Origin: RGIG5579 sp045543495
GTDB lineage: Bacteria; Bacillota; Clostridia; Oscillospirales; SIG627
NCBI GenBank assembly: GCA_045543495.1
Contig: JAZQMO010000034.1
Location: 1-7,937, forward strand
Length of the DNA: 7,937 bases
Reading direction: 5' to 3'
Positions 1-7,495 of this stretch are shown piece by piece; positions within the stretch are counted from its first letter, which is position 1, and each line of letters starts with the position of its first letter. The notes below the pieces were generated by a model. It worked only from the letters and a program-made list of their open reading frames with translations. It made no database searches and had not been told where the DNA came from. The position numbers and the translations under genes are program-made.

Positions 1-2144
1 AAAAGGACGTGGTGGATTTCACCCCGAACTTTGATAATAAATTGCAGGAGCCCACGGTGCTCCCCTCCCGCTTCCCCAACCTTTTGTGTAACGGCTCGGT
101 GGGCATTGCGGTGGGTATGGCCACCAACATTCCCCCTCACAATCTGTGTGAGGTCATTGATGCGGTCATTTACCTGATGGATCACCCCGAGGCAGAGCTG
201 AGAGATTTGATGACCTTTGTCAAGGGCCCCGATTTCCCCACCTACGGCAGAATCTACGGTACCAACGGCATTGAGCAGGCGTATCTGACGGGCCGCGGCA
301 AGGTGATGATGCGTGCCACCACCCATTTTGAGACCCGTGGCAAACGGGAGAGCATCGTGGTGGATGAAATTCCTTATCAGGTGAATAAATCCAATCTGGT
401 CAAGCAGATCGCAGATCTTGTGAAGGATAAGAGAATTGAAGGCATCGTGGACCTGCGAGACGAGAGCTGCAAGGGCAAGATCCGAGTGGTGATCGATCTC
501 AGACAGGATGTAAACCGTGATGTGATCTTAAATCTTCTCTATAAGTATTCTCAGCTGCAGGATACCTTTGCCATGAATATGATCGCTCTGGTAAAGGGTG
601 AGCCCAAGACCCTGTCCTTAAAGCAGATGCTTCGCTATTATCTGGAGCATCAGGAGGAGGTCACCTATCGCAGAACCCAATTTGATCTGAACCGTGCCAA
701 GGCAAGACTGCACATTTTGGAGGGCTATCGCATCGCCATTGACAACATTGACGAGGTGATCCGCATCATCCGCAGTCACAAGACCGTGGCAGAGGCAAAG
801 GCGGCCTTGATGGAGCGCTTTGCCCTTTCCGATGCACAGGGTCAGGCCATTGTGGAAATGCCGCTGGGTCGTCTGGCAGGTCTTGAAATTGAAAAGATCC
901 TGGAGGAAATGGCAGAAAAGAAGGCACTTGTGGAAAAGCTCACCGCCATTTTGACCGATCGGGAAAAGCTGCTTGCCGTTCTGAAGGAGGAGCTTCTTGA
1001 GATCCGCAGAAAATTCGGAGACGAGAGAAGAACCGTGATTGAAGAGGCGGCAGACGATATCGTTCTGGAGGATCTGATCGAAAAGCACAAGGCGGTCATT
1101 ACCGTGACCCACGCCGGCTACATCAAGCGGCAGAGACTTTCCGATTATCAGGCACAGAACACCGGCGGTAAGGGAATGAGAGCCCTGACCACCAAGGAGG
1201 AGGATTCCATTCGGGATCTTGTGGTGAGCCATTCCCATAACTTCGTGTTCTTCTTCTCCAATTTCGGTAAGCTTTACATTAAGAAGTGCTATGAGATCCC
1301 CGAGGCGAGCAGAACCGCCAAGGGCACCAACCTTGTGAATGTATTGAGCCTTTCCGAGGGCGAAAAGATCACCGCCTTCCTGTCCGTTCCCAAGATCAAT
1401 ACCGAGGAGACCCTGTGCTTTGTGACAAAGCTGGGTCTCATCAAACGAGTTCCCTTAAAGCTCTTCCGCCACATTCGCCGTGACGGGATCCGTGCCATTA
1501 CCCTTTCCGAGGGAGACGAATTATACTTTGTTAACAAGACCGAGGGTGAGGGTGACATTTTCGTTGCCTCCACAGCGGGCCTTGCCACCCGCTTTGCCGA
1601 GGAGGAGATCCGCCTCATGGGCCGCAGTGCCCGTGGTGTGAGAGCCATTCGATTGGGTGAAGAGGATGCGGTCTGCGGGGTACTTTGCCTTGCCAAGGAG
1701 GAGACAAGACAGCTTCTTACCATGAGTGACAACGGCGTAGGCAAGCGCAGCAGCTTTGAGGACTTTGCCGCCAAGCACAGAGGCGGTAAGGGGATGAGAT
1801 GTCAGAAGCTGGGCGGTAAGGCAGGCGAGAGACTTGTAGGCATCGCCGCCGTGAATGCCGAGGACGATCTGATCCTCATTTCCTCTGACGGAAAGCTCGT
1901 TCGTGTTCACGCCGAGGATATCAGCCTTGTGGGCAGAAATTCCAGCGGTATTTACGTGATGCGTCCCGAGGAGGGCGAGAGCCTTATTTCCTTCCAGCGT
2001 GTGGTAAACGATGAGGAAATCGAACAAAGCGCTCTTGCCGCCGAGGAAAGCGGTGAGGTCTTGAGTGAAAACGAGGTGGAGGATCTTCCCGAAACCGAGG
2101 AAGCCGAGACCGAGCCTGTGGATGATGGAACAAGCGAGGAATAA
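1..2144 (+). CDS. gyrA: DNA gyrase subunit A, 3' part (5' end outside window)
   Basis: GyrA is the DNA-breaking and rejoining subunit of gyrase (A2B2), which introduces negative supercoils using ATP hydrolysed by GyrB. The reading frame is open from the first bases (AAG GAC GTG GTG...), so the GTG at 9 is an internal Val and not the start. By alignment from memory, the first visible residue corresponds to about residue 140 of E. coli GyrA, so the winged-helix domain and catalytic Tyr lie upstream. Visible parts are the tower region with FPNLL and GMATNIPPHNL (about 78-150), the long coiled-coil region (about 650-1080), and the C-terminal beta-pinwheel. The pinwheel carries a GyrA box QNTGGKG at 1155-1175 and a second box-like KHRGGKG at 1773-1793; these favour GyrA over ParC. 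About 713 codons are visible, giving a normal total near 850. The protein ends in an acidic Glu-rich tail of about 45 residues. It is the first visible gene of the unit. Confidence 0.96.
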   Translation, partial: KDVVDFTPNFDNKLQEPTVLPSRFPNLLCNGSVGIAVGMATNIPPHNLCEVIDAVIYLMDHPEAELRDLMTFVKGPDFPTYGRIYGTNGIEQAYLTGRGKVMMRATTHFETRGKRESIVVDEIPYQVNKSNLVKQIADLVKDKRIEGIVDLRDESCKGKIRVVIDLRQDVNRDVILNLLYKYSQLQDTFAMNMIALVKGEPKTLSLKQMLRYYLEHQEEVTYRRTQFDLNRAKARLHILEGYRIAIDNIDEVIRIIRSHKTVAEAKAALMERFALSDAQGQAIVEMPLGRLAGLEIEKILEEMAEKKALVEKLTAILTDREKLLAVLKEELLEIRRKFGDERRTVIEEAADDIVLEDLIEKHKAVITVTHAGYIKRQRLSDYQAQNTGGKGMRALTTKEEDSIRDLVVSHSHNFVFFFSNFGKLYIKKCYEIPEASRTAKGTNLVNVLSLSEGEKITAFLSVPKINTEETLCFVTKLGLIKRVPLKLFRHIRRDGIRAITLSEGDELYFVNKTEGEGDIFVASTAGLATRFAEEEIRLMGRSARGVRAIRLGEEDAVCGVLCLAKEETRQLLTMSDNGVGKRSSFEDFAAKHRGGKGMRCQKLGGKAGERLVGIAAVNAEDDLILISSDGKLVRVHAEDISLVGRNSSGIYVMRPEEGESLISFQRVVNDEEIEQSALAAEESGEVLSENEVEDLPETEEAETEPVDDGTSEE

Positions 2145-2631
2145 GATCCGTCTGACGGTTTTCACCGCAGAGGGAGAGGCAAAGGAAAGCTCCGCCCTTT
2201 TGCTGAAAAAGGCGGTGGAAGCCTTTTGCTCCCTTCAGGGAGTGGAAACAAAAAAAGTAGTCAAGGATGAAAGGGGAAAGCCTTATTTTGAGGATTTTTC
2301 CCCCTTTCACCTGTCCCTGACCCATACGGGCCGCCGTTTTGCCGTGGCCTTTGCCCCCTTCCCCATCGGACTGGACGGGGAGGAGAGCAAAACGAAAAAC
2401 ATTAGAGTCGCTCTGCGCTATTTTTCCCCCGAGGAACGAAAGCAGCCCTTCGCCCGCATCTGGTGCGGGAGAGAGGCGGTGGGAAAATTGACGGGGGGCG
2501 GCCTCTCCCACGCTCTTGCTGCCCGCATCAAGGGGGATATTGCCACCCTTCACGGGGAGCGCTTTCGCCTGTTTTATGAGGAAAGGGAGGACGTGGTATA
2601 CTGTATGGCCGTCAGGGAAATGAAGGAGTAA
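2122..2631 (+). CDS. 4'-phosphopantetheinyl transferase, small Sfp/AcpT-like (169 aa)
   Basis: This enzyme family transfers the 4'-phosphopantetheine arm of CoA to a serine of acyl or peptidyl carrier proteins, making them active in the cytoplasm. Family motifs appear in order: GKPYF (residues 52-56), FHLSLTHTG (62-70), IGLDGE (82-87), RYFSPEE (99-105) and WCGREAVGK (114-122). Asp85, Glu87 and Glu118 match the expected Mg2+ ligands, and Lys122 matches the conserved lysine. The usual KEA is REA here. At 169 residues it is short beside Sfp (about 224) but complete in motifs. The start is placed at the ATG pair 2122/2125, inside the gyrA end. A GTG at 2065 would extend it, but that extension reads as an off-frame shadow of the GyrA acidic tail. 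No good ribosome site precedes 2122, so translation is probably coupled to gyrA. Which carrier it serves (fatty acid ACP or a secondary-metabolite carrier) cannot be told. Confidence 0.85.
   Translation: MMEQARNKIRLTVFTAEGEAKESSALLLKKAVEAFCSLQGVETKKVVKDERGKPYFEDFSPFHLSLTHTGRRFAVAFAPFPIGLDGEESKTKNIRVALRYFSPEERKQPFARIWCGREAVGKLTGGGLSHALAARIKGDIATLHGERFRLFYEEREDVVYCMAVREMKE
2623..2628 (+). promoter_or_regulatory. Ribosome binding site of the RNHCP gene
   Basis: AAGGAG lies 4 bases before the ATG at 2633 and overlaps the last codons of the phosphopantetheinyl transferase gene. The spacing is tight. It supports the start at 2633 and reinitiation by ribosomes ending at the TAA 2629-2631. Confidence 0.7.
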
Positions 2632-2632
2632 A

Positions 2633-2965
2633 ATGGAAGAAAAGCGGTTTCGGAAAAACGATGAGGGCTTTGTTTGCGCCCACTGCGGATTTCAGGTGGA
2701 GCCAAACGGGGTCACCAGTCGGGATCACTGCCCCAGGTGCCTTCATTCCCTTCACGTGGATATCAATCCCGGAGATCGGGCCAACCCCTGCAAGGGGCTT
2801 CTTGTGCCCATTTCCTGTGTGCCCCATCCGAAAAAGGGCTTTCAGATCCTGTACCAATGCAACAAGTGCGGTGCAAAGCACCAAAACAAAGCGGCGCTGA
2901 CGGGCAACCAGCCCGACGATATGGATCTTTTGATCCGATTGACCGCAAATCCGACGGAGGAATAA
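2633..2965 (+). CDS. RNHCP domain protein, zinc-ribbon-like (110 aa)
   Basis: This matches the RNHCP family, small bacterial proteins of unknown function named for a conserved RNHCP motif. Here the motif reads RDHCP (residues 30-34), an Asn-to-Asp variant. Cysteine pairs CAHC (15-18), CPRC (33-36) and CNKC (76-79), with extra Cys53 and Cys62, suggest one or two structural zinc sites; this is inferred from spacing. The start of the protein (RFRKNDEGFVCAHCG) and the segment NPGDRANPCKGLLVPI (45-60) also fit the family. There is no signal peptide or membrane segment, so it should be cytoplasmic. It sits 1 base after the phosphopantetheinyl transferase stop and 2 bases before the translocase start, so the three are almost certainly cotranscribed. 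Nucleic-acid binding is a common role of such ribbons but is not shown here. Confidence 0.85.
   Translation: MEEKRFRKNDEGFVCAHCGFQVEPNGVTSRDHCPRCLHSLHVDINPGDRANPCKGLLVPISCVPHPKKGFQILYQCNKCGAKHQNKAALTGNQPDDMDLLIRLTANPTEE
2956..2960 (+). promoter_or_regulatory. Ribosome binding site of the FtsK/SpoIIIE gene
   Basis: GGAGG sits 7 bases before the ATG at 2968. This decides the start: the same frame stays open upstream to 2674, but that stretch is the out-of-frame shadow of the RNHCP gene. Confidence 0.85.
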
Positions 2966-2967
2966 TT

Positions 2968-5529
2968 ATGCCGAAAAAGAAAAAAGTTGCCCGTCGCTCT
3001 CCCAAGGACTTAAAACGGGTCCGAGCGCCGGAGGATCGGGCAATTCATATTCTGATGCCCTATCTTTTGGGCATTCTGGCTTTGTTTTTCGCCCTCTGCT
3101 TTCTTTTGGGGGAGGAAAAGCTGGGATACCTTGGGTATTTGAGCGTATTTCTCACGGGTCTGTTTTCCGTGGGAGCCTACGCCTTTCCCCTACTGCTCGT
3201 GCTCCACGCCCTGTTTTACAAAAGGGATCTTGCCGCAGGCAGTTATTTGTATAAATTTTGGTTCACCTTCGGAAATATGGCCTTTCTCGGCACCCTTTGG
3301 GCGCTGATCATCGGAAAGGAGCCCACCTTTTCCCTGAAGGAGAATTTCACCTTGGGAATGGCTTTGGACGGAGGCGGTGCCATCGGCGGCACTCTCTTTG
3401 CCATGCTGGATAAGACCGTGGGGGTCTTTACCCCTGTGATCGCCATCCTTGCCGTTCTCATTTTCACCTCCTTCCTCTTCGGAAAGACCCCTGCGGAATT
3501 GATCCGCTCCATTTTCCTGCCCTTGGGCGAGAGAATGAAGGAAAATCGGGAGGAGAGGCTTGACCGTCAGGCCGAGATGCGAAGAATTCGTCAGGCCGAG
3601 AAACAGGAGCGTGAGGCTGAGAAAAGAGCCGAAAGGAAAGAAAAGAAAAAGAGCAAGTGCCCTGTGAATTTGGAAAGCGGCGAGGAGGTTACCGAGGCCG
3701 CTCCCGAGGATCTTGTTCCCGATGACCAGGTTCAGATCCGCCTGACGGATACGGAGCCCGATGTGCCTTGGGAGCCCGAGCCCGTGCAGGAAATTTATAA
3801 CATTGAAGAAATCGAGCCCGAGCCTGTGCCCGAGATCCTCCCTGCCGATCCCAAGGATGGGATCCGAGAGGTTTTTGCAGGGTCTGATACCCGAGGGCTT
3901 TCGGAGGGGGTCGACCCTGCCGAGGCCGAGGCGGAGGTGAAGGCCGCCCTGAAGGAAAAATTCGGGGATGAATTCGAGCCTGAAAAGGAGGATCTGTTTC
4001 CCGAGGAGGAAAAGGAGCCGGAATATCAGCTTCCCCCCATTTCCCTTTTGACGGCGCCCCCCGAGGCCCCTCGCTCCGGCCGCAACGAGCAGGAGGTCAC
4101 GGCCAAAAAGCTTGTGGATACCTTGGCAAGCTTTGGCGTGAAGACCAATGTTTGCGGCATTGCCAAGGGCCCTGCGGTGACCCGCTACGAGCTGCAGCCT
4201 CAGCCGGGTGTGAGGGTGCGCTCCATTGTGAACCTGACCGATGACATTGCCCTGTCCTTGGCGGCGGGCGGTGTCCGAATCGAGGCGCCCATCCCCGGCA
4301 AGGAGGCCGTGGGAATCGAGGTGCCCAACCGTGCCCGTGAAACGGTATTTGTCCGTGAGCTTTTGGAATTGGAGGAGTTTCGTTCAAACGCCTCCCGCTT
4401 AAACTGCGGTCTCGGAAAGGATGTGGCGGGAAAGCCCGTATTCTGCGATCTTTCCAAAATGCCCCATATCCTCATTGCCGGTGCTACGGGTATGGGTAAA
4501 TCCGTTTGTATCAATTCTCTCATTGTGAGTATGCTCTACCACGCCACCCCCGATGAGGTGCAGCTGATCCTCATTGACCCCAAGAAGGTGGAGATGGGTG
4601 TGTATAACCGCATCCCCCATTTGCTTGTGCCTGTGGTCAGCGATCCCAAAAAGGCCGCCGCAAGCTTGAGCTGGGCGGTGATGGAGATGGAAAAGAGATT
4701 CATTCAGATGGAAGAGGTTGGCGTGCGGGATATCAAGCACTACAACGACATTACCAAAAACGATCCCGAAAAGCGCCATATGACCCATATCGTCATTATT
4801 ATTGACGAGCTTGCCGATCTGATGATGACCGCCCGTGACGAGGTGGAAACCAGCATTTGCCGCTTGGCGCAGAAGGCAAGAGCGGCGGGAATGCACCTTG
4901 TGATCGGTACCCAAAGACCCAGTGTGGATGTGATTACGGGTCTCATTAAGGCCAATGTGCCCAGCCGTATTGCCTGCACCGTGGCCAGTCAGGTGGACAG
5001 CCGCACCATCATTGATATTCAGGGTGCGGAAAAGCTGATGGGTAAGGGTGATATGCTCTACGCTCCCGTTGGCATTGCCAAGCCCCTGCGTGTGCAGGGA
5101 GCCTTTGTTTCCGAAACGGAAATTGAGGCGGTGTGTGACTTTATCCGCGGCCAAAGAGAGGCGCATTACGATGAATCCGTTTCCAATCAGATCGAGCGGG
5201 AGGCCCAGCGCTACACCGAAAAGGAAAAGAAGAAGGGGCTTCTCGGCGGGGAGGAGACTCCTTCCGATTGTGCGGGGCTGTTTATGGATAAGGATCCCCT
5301 TTTGGAAAAGGCCATTGATGTGGCGGTGACGGAAAAGAAGGTCTCCACCTCCCTTTTGCAGCGAAAGCTCAGCGTGGGCTATGCCCGAGCCGCCAAGCTT
5401 GTGGACTTTATGGCGGAACTCAATGTGGTGGGACCCTATGCGGGCTCCAAGCCCCGTGAGGTGCTGTGGACCGAGCAGTACTGGGCAGAATACAAGATGC
5501 GTGCATTGGAAGATGCACCCATTGGGTAA
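2968..5529 (+). CDS. DNA translocase FtsK/SpoIIIE family (853 aa)
   Basis: This is a membrane-anchored ATP-driven DNA pump that moves chromosomal DNA through the division or sporulation septum. After a basic N-terminus (KKKK), four hydrophobic segments lie near residues 26-47, 58-83, 96-115 and 152-172. A charged coiled-coil-like stretch (about 188-231) and an acidic Glu/Pro-rich linker reach to about 350. The motor begins near YQLPPISLL (353). It has the alpha part (about 365-460), Walker A GATGMGKS (505-512, Lys511), Walker B with DELADL (613-618) and TQRPS (648-652). The C-terminal gamma winged helix (about 774-838) is the part that in this family reads polar DNA sequences. The Walker A Met replaces the more usual Ser or Thr. 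The length is normal for the family. FtsK and SpoIIIE cannot be separated by sequence alone; with four membrane segments it is not the soluble SftA type. The TAA stop is 22 bases before the phosphohexomutase gene. Confidence 0.95.
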   Translation: MPKKKKVARRSPKDLKRVRAPEDRAIHILMPYLLGILALFFALCFLLGEEKLGYLGYLSVFLTGLFSVGAYAFPLLLVLHALFYKRDLAAGSYLYKFWFTFGNMAFLGTLWALIIGKEPTFSLKENFTLGMALDGGGAIGGTLFAMLDKTVGVFTPVIAILAVLIFTSFLFGKTPAELIRSIFLPLGERMKENREERLDRQAEMRRIRQAEKQEREAEKRAERKEKKKSKCPVNLESGEEVTEAAPEDLVPDDQVQIRLTDTEPDVPWEPEPVQEIYNIEEIEPEPVPEILPADPKDGIREVFAGSDTRGLSEGVDPAEAEAEVKAALKEKFGDEFEPEKEDLFPEEEKEPEYQLPPISLLTAPPEAPRSGRNEQEVTAKKLVDTLASFGVKTNVCGIAKGPAVTRYELQPQPGVRVRSIVNLTDDIALSLAAGGVRIEAPIPGKEAVGIEVPNRARETVFVRELLELEEFRSNASRLNCGLGKDVAGKPVFCDLSKMPHILIAGATGMGKSVCINSLIVSMLYHATPDEVQLILIDPKKVEMGVYNRIPHLLVPVVSDPKKAAASLSWAVMEMEKRFIQMEEVGVRDIKHYNDITKNDPEKRHMTHIVIIIDELADLMMTARDEVETSICRLAQKARAAGMHLVIGTQRPSVDVITGLIKANVPSRIACTVASQVDSRTIIDIQGAEKLMGKGDMLYAPVGIAKPLRVQGAFVSETEIEAVCDFIRGQREAHYDESVSNQIEREAQRYTEKEKKKGLLGGEETPSDCAGLFMDKDPLLEKAIDVAVTEKKVSTSLLQRKLSVGYARAAKLVDFMAELNVVGPYAGSKPREVLWTEQYWAEYKMRALEDAPIG

Positions 5530-5541
5530 AATACATTTTTT

Positions 5542-5546
5542 GGAGG
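5542..5546 (+). promoter_or_regulatory. Ribosome binding site of the phosphohexomutase gene
   Basis: GGAGG lies 5 bases before the ATG at 5552, within the 22-base gap after the translocase gene. It fixes the start at 5552, although the same frame is open upstream to 5381 inside the translocase gene. Confidence 0.85.
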
Positions 5547-5551
5547 ATATT

Positions 5552-7063
5552 ATGTTACAAGAACCTTGGAAGCACTTGAAAAGCGGTACCGACATTCGCG
5601 GCGTTGCCTTGGAGGGCGTGGAAGGACAGAAGGTTGACCTGACCGATGAGATCGTGGAAAAAATTGCCGCCGCCTTTGTTCTGTGGCTGCAGGAAAAGAC
5701 GGGGAAGAAGGATCTGACCGTGGCCATTGGCCGTGACAGCCGCCTTTCGGGCCCCCGCATTATGGGAATTTTGGAAAAGGTATTGGTAGAGAGCGGTGTG
5801 AAGGTGCTTCTGTGCGGCCTTGCCTCCACCCCTGCCATGTTTATGACCACCATTGATCTGAAGACCGATGCGGCTGTTCAGATCACCGCCTCCCACCACC
5901 CTTGGAACCGCAACGGATTAAAATTCTTCCTGCCCACGGGCGGCCTTGAGGGAGACGATATCAAAGAGATCCTGACCCTGTGTCAGGAGGGCAAGGCTGC
6001 CGCAAAGTGTGAGGGCGGCGAGAGCCAAAACGCAGATTATATGGAGACCTATGCCACCCGCCTTCGTGTGATGATCTGCGAGGGTATGGGCGCCGAGGGC
6101 CGTGTTTTGGAGGGCTTCCGTGTGGCTGTGGATGCGGGCAACGGGGCAGGCGGCTTCTATGTGAAAAAGGTGCTTTTGCCCTTGGGTGCCGATTGCACGG
6201 GCTCTCAGTTTCTCGAGCCTGACGGCTTCTTCCCCAACCACATTCCCAATCCCGAAAACAAAGAGGCGATGGCCTTTGCCTGTCAGGCCGTGAAGGATGC
6301 AGGTGCGGATCTTGGTATTATTTTCGATACGGATGTGGACCGTGCGGGCTGTGTGGATTCCACGGGCCGTGAGATCAACCGTAATCGCCTTGTGGCTTTG
6401 TCCTCCGTGATCGCGCTTCAGGGCAATGAGGGCGGCGCCATTGTGACCGACTCCATTACCTCCTCGGGTCTGAAGACCTTTATTGAGAAGAAGCTGGGCG
6501 GCAAGCACCTGCGCTTCAAGCGTGGCTACAAGAATGTGATCAACAAGGCCATTGAAATGAACAAGGAAGGCATCAACACCCCCCTTGCCATTGAAACCAG
6601 CGGACACGCCGCTCTCCGTGAAAATTATTTTCTTGATGACGGCGCTTATCTTGCCACCCGTATTCTCATTGAGGCGGCCAAGATGAAGCGTGAGGGCAGA
6701 GATGTGACCGAGCTCATTTCCGATCTGGAGGAGCCTGCCGAGTCTGTGGAGCTTCGCTTTAACATTACCGAGGCCGATTTCCGCCCCGCAGGGGAGGCCA
6801 TTTTGAAGAGACTGGAAGAGGCAGGTAAGAAGAACGGCTGGGCCGTGGCTGACGATAGCTACGAGGGTGTTCGCATTGCCTTTGATGCCGAAAACGGAGA
6901 CGGATGGTTCCTGCTTCGTCTTTCCGTGCACGATCCCGTAATGCCCCTGAATGTGGAATCGGGCAAGGCAGGCGGCTGCAAGGAGATCGCCAAGAAGCTT
7001 TATGAGGTTCTTTGCGGTGAGACCGCTCTTGATCTTACTCCTCTCAAGGACTTTATCGCATGA
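5552..7063 (+). CDS. Alpha-D-phosphohexomutase (phosphomannomutase/phosphoglucomutase family, 503 aa)
   Basis: Enzymes of this superfamily move phosphate between C1 and C6 of hexoses (glucose, mannose) through a phosphoserine and Mg2+, supplying sugar nucleotides for cell-wall and surface polymers. All four domains can be followed: SGTDIRG near the start (11-17); the phosphoserine loop TASHHPWNRNG with Ser114; the metal loop DTDVDR with Asp259, Asp261 and Asp263; the sugar loop ETSGH (348-352); and a C-terminal phosphate loop. This last loop reads RLSVHDP (456-462) followed by MPLNVES, where classical members have R-x-SGTEP. The RLS-x-HDP form is, from memory, a recognised branch also seen in plant homologues. 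The 503 residues fall between the about 450-460 of bacterial PMM/PGM and the about 570 of PgcA/PGM2. The final bases overlap the DUF896 gene by 4 (ATGA). Substrate preference cannot be assigned from sequence. Confidence 0.92.
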   Translation: MLQEPWKHLKSGTDIRGVALEGVEGQKVDLTDEIVEKIAAAFVLWLQEKTGKKDLTVAIGRDSRLSGPRIMGILEKVLVESGVKVLLCGLASTPAMFMTTIDLKTDAAVQITASHHPWNRNGLKFFLPTGGLEGDDIKEILTLCQEGKAAAKCEGGESQNADYMETYATRLRVMICEGMGAEGRVLEGFRVAVDAGNGAGGFYVKKVLLPLGADCTGSQFLEPDGFFPNHIPNPENKEAMAFACQAVKDAGADLGIIFDTDVDRAGCVDSTGREINRNRLVALSSVIALQGNEGGAIVTDSITSSGLKTFIEKKLGGKHLRFKRGYKNVINKAIEMNKEGINTPLAIETSGHAALRENYFLDDGAYLATRILIEAAKMKREGRDVTELISDLEEPAESVELRFNITEADFRPAGEAILKRLEEAGKKNGWAVADDSYEGVRIAFDAENGDGWFLLRLSVHDPVMPLNVESGKAGGCKEIAKKLYEVLCGETALDLTPLKDFIA

Positions 7064-7263
7064 CGGCAGAGAAGATCGCTCGTATCAACGCCTTGGCTCG
7101 CAAGGCCAAGACCCCCGAGGGGCTGACGGCTCTTGAGCGTGCCGAGCAGCAGAGACTTCGCAAGGAATACATTGAGGATTTCCGCCGCTCCACCCTGGCC
7201 GCTTTGGGCCGCATCGACATTCAAAATGAAGACGGCTCCATCGAGCCCCTGATCAAAAAGTAA
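7060..7263 (+). CDS. DUF896 / YnzC-like small protein (67 aa)
   Basis: This is a small, highly charged protein of the DUF896 (UPF0291, YnzC/YozO) family, which is typical of Bacillota. Its molecular role is unknown. The family signature is visible: EKIARINALARKAK (residues 4-17), then GLTALERAEQQRLRKEY and IEDFRR to about residue 43. This gives two amphipathic helices, as in the helical hairpin known for B. subtilis YnzC. The length is close to normal (YnzC about 77). An AAGGA at 7046-7050 stands 9 bases before the ATG, which overlaps the preceding TGA as ATGA, so translation is coupled to the phosphohexomutase. In B. subtilis ynzC lies in the SOS-controlled yneA operon. Here the neighbours differ, and I see no LexA box before the gene. 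It is the last gene of the unit, directly before the terminator. Confidence 0.9.
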   Translation: MTAEKIARINALARKAKTPEGLTALERAEQQRLRKEYIEDFRRSTLAALGRIDIQNEDGSIEPLIKK

Positions 7264-7270
7264 AAAGAAG

Positions 7271-7300
7271 TAGGCTTTCCGACAGGAAAGCCTATTTGTT
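7271..7300. terminator. Intrinsic terminator, probably bidirectional
   Basis: A perfect 10-bp stem (TAGGCTTTCC 7271-7280 with GGAAAGCCTA 7285-7294) encloses a GACA loop. On the + strand TTTGTT follows, 8 bases after the DUF896 stop. On the minus strand the stem is followed by CTTCTTTTTA, an even better U-tract. It therefore likely ends the gyrA-to-DUF896 unit and could also stop transcripts arriving from a convergent gene to the right of the window. Confidence 0.88.
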
Positions 7301-7306
7301 ATATTC

Positions 7307-7345
7307 CCACCTTTTTTGAAAAAAAGGTGGCCAAAAAACTTTTGG
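7307..7345. repeat. Tandem AT-rich hairpins after the terminator
   Basis: The first stem pairs CCACCTTTTT (7307-7316) with AAAAAGGTGG (7321-7330) around a 4-base loop. Directly after it, CCAAAA (7331-7336) pairs with TTTTGG (7340-7345) around AAC. Neither is followed by a long T-run, so they are not classical terminators. They may be a backup stop, a 3'-end-stabilising structure, or part of the dispersed repeats. Confidence 0.65.
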
Positions 7346-7386
7346 GTAAGGGAGAAGGAAAAGAAACAATAGAAATTTGTTTTCAT

Positions 7387-7460
7387 AAAGAGAGAATTTT
7401 GCTCGGGCCGTCGGGGGGAGCGATGGGAGCGCCGCTCACAGGGAGAGCCTCTTGTAGTGG
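7387..7460. repeat. Repeat element A, chimeric copy
   Basis: The left half (AAAGAGAGAATTTT, then CTCGGGCCGTCGGGG, 7387-7416) matches the start of copies B and C. From 7417 the sequence differs and contains a small GAGC/GCTC stem (7427-7437). It ends with TTGTAGTGG, close to the TTGTAGGGG ends of copies D and E. It looks like a mosaic of two elements or a decayed longer form. Confidence 0.6.
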
Positions 7461-7495
7461 AAATTTGAATTTAGCACACAAAAATGTTCTTTGCA

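Noticed and set aside
2065..2121. Upstream GTG start for the phosphopantetheinyl transferase
   Set aside because: The extra 19 residues (Arg/Pro/Lys-rich) mirror the acidic GyrA tail in another frame and match nothing in the transferase family.
2674..2967. N-terminal extension of the translocase to 2674
   Set aside because: The stretch is the shifted frame of the RNHCP gene, and a clear GGAGG precedes the ATG at 2968.
5381..5551. N-terminal extension of the phosphohexomutase into the translocase gene
   Set aside because: The family start (SGTDIRG) follows closely after the ATG at 5552, which has its own GGAGG.
4399..5853. Long minus-strand open frame (484 codons) opposite the translocase and phosphohexomutase genes
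   Set aside because: It is antisense to two clear genes, its peptide is His/Gly-rich without a recognisable domain, and it reflects codon bias on the coding strand.
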